Source: Clostridia bacterium
Lineage (GTDB): Bacteria; Bacillota_A; Clostridia; Oscillospirales; CAG-272
DNA length: 8,401 nt
Assembly: GCA_017626655.1 (NCBI GenBank)
Contig: JAGAIH010000427.1
Location: 1-8,401 of the forward strand
Reading direction: 5' to 3'
Made by a program: the position numbers and the translations under genes. Positions 4,253 to 8,401 of this stretch are shown here, piece after piece. Position 1 is the stretch's first letter. Every line of letters starts with the position of its first letter. The notes beneath the pieces were generated by a model. It was not told the origin of the DNA. It did not search any database and saw only the letters and a program-made list of their open reading frames with translations.

Positions 4253-6463
4253 TCAACCCTTCTCCAAAGCCGCTCTCGTCTGTGCCATGACCAGCTTGAA
4301 GTAGATTCCTCGCTGATCCAGTAGCTCCTTATGAGTTCCGAACTCCGCGATCCGTCCGTGGTCGATGACCAGGATCTTGTCGGCGTTGCGGAGGGTGGAG
4401 AGGCGGTGGGCGATGGCGAAGGTGGTGCGGTTGTCGGTCATCTTGTCGATGGCGTCCTGGATGAGCTTCTCGGTCTCGGTGTCCAGTGCCGCGGTAGCCT
4501 CGTCCAGGATCAGAATGGACGGGTCGTGGATCAAGGCGCGAGCGATGGCGATACGCTGGCGCTCGCCGCCCGAGAGGGAGTAGCCCTTCTCACCCACGAT
4601 GGTGTTGTAGCCCTCGGGGAGGCGCATGATGAAGTCGTGGGCGTTGGCGGCGCGGGCGGCGCGGATGACCTCGGCGTCGGTGGCGTAGGGCTTGGCGTAC
4701 TTGATGTTGTCCCGGACCGAGCCCGAGAACAGGTGGGTCTCCTGGAGCACTACGCCCATCTGGGAGCGGAGGGACTGCTGGGAGATGTCCTTGATGTTCA
4801 CCCCGTCGATCTCGATGACACCGTCGGTGGGATCGTACATACGCATGATGAGGTTGATGAGGGTGGACTTACCGCAGCCCGAATGCCCCACGATACCGAT
4901 CATCTCGCCGGCCTTGACCTCCACGCTGACGTTCCGCAGAACGGGGGTGGCGGACTCGTAGCCGAAGGTGACATTCTTGACGCTGATGTCGCCTCGGAAC
5001 TTGAAATGCTCAGGCTTCTTGGCGTCGGCCACGTCGGGCTCCTCCTCCAAAATCTCCAGGATCTTACCGAAGGAGGTGGCGAAGGCCGAGATGTTACGGG
5101 GGATGAGGGTGATCTGCATCAGAGGATTGTAGATGATGGAGGCGTAGGTGTTGAACTGGTTCAGCTCACCCACCGTCATGGCCCCGTGGAAGAGCATGAC
5201 GTTACCGTACCACATGATGAGGTAGGAGCCGAAGCGCAGAGCGAAGCCCAGAAGGGGGAAAACGGTGTCGAAGACCTTGGCGGTATGCTCGTTCTGGTGG
5301 GCCTGCTGGTTGGTGCAGTCGGTGAACTCCTCGATGGCGGCCTCCTCGCGGCCGTAGGCCTTGACCACGCGGATACCCGAGAGGACGTCCTGGAGGGTGC
5401 GGTTGGTGCGGTTGCCCTTCATCCATTGCTTGATGTTGAGGCGGCGCATCATGTGGCGGAAGAGGTAGATGGCCCAGACCACGAAGGGAATGGGAATGAA
5501 CACGAAGGCCGACATGACGGGGCTCATGGAGAGGATCAGCACCAGACCCAAAAAGAAGGACAGGAGCTGGGCGAAGTAGGTGGGGAGCAGGTTCGTGATG
5601 AAGTTCTGCACCACCGCCACGTCGTTGTTGATGCGGCCCATCAGATCGCCCGTGGACTTCTTCTGCACCGAGGACATGGAGAGGAGCTGGATCTTCTCAA
5701 AGAGCAGGGTGCGGAGGAAGCGGGTGAAGCGGTTGCCCGCCACGGCGGCGATACGGCCCTGGACCATGCTGATGACCTTGGACAGCATATCGAAGCCCAC
5801 GATGGCGGCCACGATGAGGAAGAAGTGGAGGAACCAGTTTTCCTTGGCGTCAAAGTTGCTGTTCTGGATGTAATCGTCGATCAGGGTCCTCTGGAGGATG
5901 GGCACCACGAAGGTGATGGCCATACCGATGAAGGCGGTGATCAGGGGCACCATCATCATGAGGCGCAGACCCTTGGTCATGGCCCAGAGCTTCTTGTAGG
6001 ACTCCCGCTTGCTCTGGCAGTAGGGGCAGATATGGGTGTTGACGATGAAGGGGCGGCCGCACTTGGGGCAGTACCGCTCGGGGGCGTCGCTGACCACGGT
6101 GTTCTCGGTGTCACCGCCCGTGATGCGGTTGCAGGCCTCCACGATGACCGAGTAGCGGGTCAGATTGCGCCCGCTGATGAAGCGGCAGAGCCTCGTGGTG
6201 TGGCCGTTCACCTTGGCGAAGAAGGCGCCGCAGCCGTACAGGACCTCCACCGAGAAATCCGAAAGCTCGGAGAAATCCCAGCGTGCCTCCACCTCGGCGT
6301 CGATGACCTTGTAGATGGCCTTGTCGGTGAAGACCATACGTCCGTCCACGCGCTTGTCGTGACGGCAGTCGAAGGGCAGGCAGTAGAGAACCTTTTCATC
6401 AGCGCCGCGGGCGTCCTCGAAGGCCGCCTCGTCGGCGGGGGAAAGATCAAAGAGCAGTCTCAT
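4253..6463 (-). CDS. ABC exporter half-subunit with N-terminal PH-like domain and zinc ribbon
   Basis: The product is 736 aa, about 150 longer than a standard half-exporter. Residues 1-115 look like a beta-rich PH/GRAM-like domain (VDGRMVFTDKAIYKV at 39-53 is its clearest strand pair). A zinc ribbon follows, with CPKC (132-135) and CPYC (146-149). About six membrane segments lie at roughly 168-190, 211-230, 295-312, 316-335, 398-420 and 433-453. The ATPase domain has Walker A GHSGCGKST (526-534), Q574, signature LSGGE (630-634), Walker B LILDE (651-655) with catalytic E655, and H686, so the site looks active. The start is supported by AAGGAGGT, which overlaps the TAA of the DUF1854 gene; the gap is 14 bases. 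It probably pairs with the other ABC subunit or works as a homodimer. The substrate cannot be told from sequence. Transcription ends at the hairpin just downstream. Confidence 0.9.
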   Translation of the reverse strand: MRLLFDLSPADEAAFEDARGADEKVLYCLPFDCRHDKRVDGRMVFTDKAIYKVIDAEVEARWDFSELSDFSVEVLYGCGAFFAKVNGHTTRLCRFISGRNLTRYSVIVEACNRITGGDTENTVVSDAPERYCPKCGRPFIVNTHICPYCQSKRESYKKLWAMTKGLRLMMMVPLITAFIGMAITFVVPILQRTLIDDYIQNSNFDAKENWFLHFFLIVAAIVGFDMLSKVISMVQGRIAAVAGNRFTRFLRTLLFEKIQLLSMSSVQKKSTGDLMGRINNDVAVVQNFITNLLPTYFAQLLSFFLGLVLILSMSPVMSAFVFIPIPFVVWAIYLFRHMMRRLNIKQWMKGNRTNRTLQDVLSGIRVVKAYGREEAAIEEFTDCTNQQAHQNEHTAKVFDTVFPLLGFALRFGSYLIMWYGNVMLFHGAMTVGELNQFNTYASIIYNPLMQITLIPRNISAFATSFGKILEILEEEPDVADAKKPEHFKFRGDISVKNVTFGYESATPVLRNVSVEVKAGEMIGIVGHSGCGKSTLINLIMRMYDPTDGVIEIDGVNIKDISQQSLRSQMGVVLQETHLFSGSVRDNIKYAKPYATDAEVIRAARAANAHDFIMRLPEGYNTIVGEKGYSLSGGERQRIAIARALIHDPSILILDEATAALDTETEKLIQDAIDKMTDNRTTFAIAHRLSTLRNADKILVIDHGRIAEFGTHKELLDQRGIYFKLVMAQTRAALEKG

Positions 6464-6477
6464 GTGAAAAGACCTCC

Positions 6478-7062
6478 TTACAGGTAAATCTCAACCTTCT
6501 TGTAGCTGTGCTTGTCCAGGGCGGCGGGGTTCTCGATGGTGAAGCAGTTGCCGTCGATGTCGTACATGAAGACGCGGCCGTCCTCCAGGGTGCGGATGTT
6601 GCTCCCGGGGTTGTTCATGATGAACTCCACCCGACCCGCCGTGGTGGTGACGTCCCAGTAGCAGTAGCCGAACTTCTCGCGGAAGCTGTGGATCTTTTTG
6701 ATGGCGGGGGTGAAGTAGCGATGCTCCAGCTCGTCACGGATCATGCGGGAGACCTCCTCGGGGAAGATGTCCAGGGTCTCGATCATGCCGATCTCGGCGC
6801 CGCGGCCGCCCATCTGGGAGTCGGGCTCACGGATGGCGATGAAGGTCTCGGGGGAGGAGATGGGGAAAGCGCGGATGGGGACGATGCGCTCGAAGAACTC
6901 CACCTTGCCCGAGGGCTGGGTGACCTCCAGGGAGATCAGACCGCCGCCCGATCGGGTGAATCTGGCGTTTTCGGGGGTCAGATCAAGGGAAACCCGATGC
7001 TCAAAGAGATCGGTAATGTCGCTGTCGTCCAGAGCCTTTTTGGTCTCGGTTGCGTTTGCCAT
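6478..7062 (-). CDS. DUF1854 family protein, ABC exporter accessory
   Basis: The product is 194 aa, soluble, with no signal peptide or membrane segment. I assign it to DUF1854 from the pattern PIRAFPISSPETFIAIRE (62-79), the IETLDIFPEE helix start (94-103), ELEHRYFTPAIKKI (111-124), and the C-terminal GRVFMYDIDGNCFTIENPAAL (beginning at 162). Members of this family sit beside ABC exporters. In proteobacteria NCBI annotation calls them cyanophycin metabolism-associated, but no cyanophycin synthetase or cyanophycinase is visible here. It lies between two ABC subunit genes, 28 bases after the first and 14 before the second, which supports an accessory role in that transporter. AGGT (7071-7074) or AAGGAA (7076-7081) could be its ribosome site. 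The biochemical role is unknown. Confidence 0.85.
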   Translation of the reverse strand: MANATETKKALDDSDITDLFEHRVSLDLTPENARFTRSGGGLISLEVTQPSGKVEFFERIVPIRAFPISSPETFIAIREPDSQMGGRGAEIGMIETLDIFPEEVSRMIRDELEHRYFTPAIKKIHSFREKFGYCYWDVTTTAGRVEFIMNNPGSNIRTLEDGRVFMYDIDGNCFTIENPAALDKHSYKKVEIYL

Positions 7063-7090
7063 GATTTGGTACCTGTTCCTTTCCGAAGGG

Positions 7091-8401
7091 TCAGCGACCC
7101 TCCATTACCTTATGCAATTGCTCGTTCTGCAAAGTCCAGAGCTTGTAGTAAATGCCCTTCTTCTCCAAAAGCACCTCAGCGCTGCCCATCTCGGCCAGTT
7201 CGCCGTTGTCGATGGCCATGAGATAGTCGCAGTTCTTGAGGGTGGAGAGACGGTGGGCGATGGAGATGGTGGTCTTGCCCGCGCTGACACGGTCGATGGC
7301 CTCGGAGATGAGGCGCTCGGTCTCGGTATCCATGGCGGCGGTAGCCTCGTCCAGGATCAGCAGGGAAGGATTGAGGAGCAGGGCGCGGGCAATGGAGACG
7401 CGCTGGCGCTCACCGCCCGACAGAGAGCGGGTACCGATACCCACCATGGTGTCGTAGCCCTCGGGGAGGCTGACGATGAAATCGTGGGCGTTGGCGGCCT
7501 TGGCGGCGGCCACCACCTCGGCGCGGGTGGCATCGGGGCGGGCGTAGCGGATGTTATCCATGATGGTGCCGCGGAAGATGTAGACCTCCTGGGACACGAT
7601 GGCCACGTTGCGGCGCAGGGAGTTCATTTCCAGCTGCTTGATGTCCACGCCGTCAATGGTGATGGTGCCGCTGACGGTGTCGTACATACGGGTAATGAGG
7701 TTGGCGATGGTGGACTTGCCCGAGCCGGTGTGTCCCACCAGACCCACGTGGTCGCCCTTCTTGATGGTGAAGGAAATGTCCTTCAGAATGGGGCGGTTGG
7801 GGTTGTAGTGGAAGTTCACGTGATCGAAGACGATCTCGCCGTCGATGGCGTCCAGACGGACGGGGTCGGGAGCCTCCACCACCTCGGGGACCTGATCCAG
7901 AACCTCGAACATACGGACGGCCGAGTTGAGGGTGTCGGTCACCATGTTGGTGAAGTTGGTAAAGAAGTTCAGGGGGCCGAAGATCATGCCGGTATAGCCC
8001 ATGTAGACCACCAGATCGCCGTAGGTCATGCGCTCACCCATGACCTCAAAGCCCGCGAAGCCCCACATGGCGTGGCAGGTACCTGCCACCAGAATGGAGA
8101 TAACGGGGAAGATGAACATGGACACCTTCTGGGTGCGGAGGTTGGCCTTGTAGAGCTTGGTGGCGTACTCGTAGAAGCGGCTGGTCTCGCCGTCCTCCTT
8201 GGCGAAGGCCTTGACCACGCGGATGCCCGACAGGGAATCGTTCATCATGGTGTTCATGGAGGAGGAGCGCCGCCACTGGTGGGAGTAGCACTTCCAGAGC
8301 TTGGGCAGGGCGAACTTCAGAATCAGCACCACGGGGATGATGGGAGCGTAGAGGATGAGGGTCAGCTTCCAGTTCATACAGAAGAGAAGAACCGTCAGCA
8401 C
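7091..8401 (-). CDS. ABC exporter half-subunit, 5' end beyond the window
   Basis: Only the C-terminal 436 codons are present; the N-terminus with the first membrane helices lies beyond base 8401. The first visible codon is GTG, most likely an internal valine rather than a start, because the preceding exporter core is missing. Counting from the edge, membrane segments lie near 4-28, 95-115 and 128-150, and the cytosolic coupling region LSGIRVVKAFAKE (57-69) is typical. The ATPase domain carries Walker A GHTGSGKST (223-231), Q271, LSGGE (327-331), Walker B LLILDE (347-352) with catalytic E352, and H383. No PH-like or zinc-ribbon segment can be judged because the N-terminus is absent. It is the most upstream visible gene of the operon with DUF1854 and the second ABC subunit. 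Both subunits keep all catalytic motifs, so neither is a degenerate-site partner. Confidence 0.92.
   Translation of the reverse strand: MLTVLLFCMNWKLTLILYAPIIPVVLILKFALPKLWKCYSHQWRRSSSMNTMMNDSLSGIRVVKAFAKEDGETSRFYEYATKLYKANLRTQKVSMFIFPVISILVAGTCHAMWGFAGFEVMGERMTYGDLVVYMGYTGMIFGPLNFFTNFTNMVTDTLNSAVRMFEVLDQVPEVVEAPDPVRLDAIDGEIVFDHVNFHYNPNRPILKDISFTIKKGDHVGLVGHTGSGKSTIANLITRMYDTVSGTITIDGVDIKQLEMNSLRRNVAIVSQEVYIFRGTIMDNIRYARPDATRAEVVAAAKAANAHDFIVSLPEGYDTMVGIGTRSLSGGERQRVSIARALLLNPSLLILDEATAAMDTETERLISEAIDRVSAGKTTISIAHRLSTLKNCDYLMAIDNGELAEMGSAEVLLEKKGIYYKLWTLQNEQLHKVMEGR

Noticed and set aside
4155..4256. Extended N-terminus of SatD from an ATG at 4256
   Set aside because: It would translate through the terminator hairpin and the satD promoter, and it lacks a better ribosome site than GGAGGTG ahead of 4154.
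4331..6487. Long 718-codon open frame on the plus strand
   Set aside because: It is the antisense shadow of the ABC exporter gene. Its translation is rich in Gly, Asp, His and Val with no domain, as expected from the complement of a GC-rich gene.
8399..8401. GTG at the window edge as the start of the ABC subunit
   Set aside because: The sequence begins in the middle of an exporter membrane domain, so it is almost certainly an internal valine codon.
1..8401. CRISPR arrays, tRNA or rRNA genes, transposases
   Set aside because: No regularly spaced repeats, cloverleaf-like segments, rRNA-like sequence or transposase motifs were seen on either strand.

Overview
The window looks like chromosomal DNA from a GC-rich member of the Clostridia (Bacillota), probably a gut Oscillospiraceae-type anaerobe. 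This is inferred from strong AGGAGG-type ribosome sites, two near-consensus sigma-A promoters with 17-base spacers, factor-independent terminators, and protein families common in that group (COG2509 FAD dehydrogenase, SatD with DUF3307, zinc-ribbon ABC exporter with DUF1854). No rRNA, tRNA, CRISPR array, transposase or phage gene was found.

Layout. Bases 1-189 are non-coding and hold a nested palindromic element downstream of a thymidylate kinase gene (190-840, minus). That gene and a plus-strand FAD-dependent dehydrogenase gene (1039-2415) diverge from a 198-base region with two back-to-back promoters. The FAD gene ends at a hairpin terminator (2431-2466) and converges on a two-gene minus-strand unit: a SatD-family protein (4154-3246) followed, with a 4-base ATGA overlap, by a DUF3307 polytopic membrane protein (3249-2518). 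The satD gene is clearly more AT-rich than its surroundings. Upstream of it is a minus-strand operon: an ABC exporter half-subunit cut by the window edge (8401-7091), a DUF1854 protein (7062-6478), and a second ABC exporter with an N-terminal PH-like and zinc-ribbon extension (6463-4253). This operon ends at a strong 18-bp hairpin terminator.

How the genes may work together. The two ABC proteins and the DUF1854 protein probably form one export system, with DUF1854 as an accessory subunit. The same family association is named cyanophycin metabolism-associated in proteobacterial annotation, but no cyanophycin gene is visible here, so the substrate is unknown. SatD has the pattern of a class III nucleotidyl-cyclase fold plus a C-terminal helix-turn-helix-like segment. 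Its tight coupling to a membrane protein with intramembrane His/Asp residues suggests a two-component sensing or signalling module of unknown function.

The most unusual feature is that the SatD-DUF3307 unit is bounded on both sides by 47-base imperfect palindromes of exactly equal length and related sequence (2470-2516 and 4198-4244). The right-hand copy doubles as the ABC operon terminator and supplies most of the satD -35 box. This could mark an inserted cassette.
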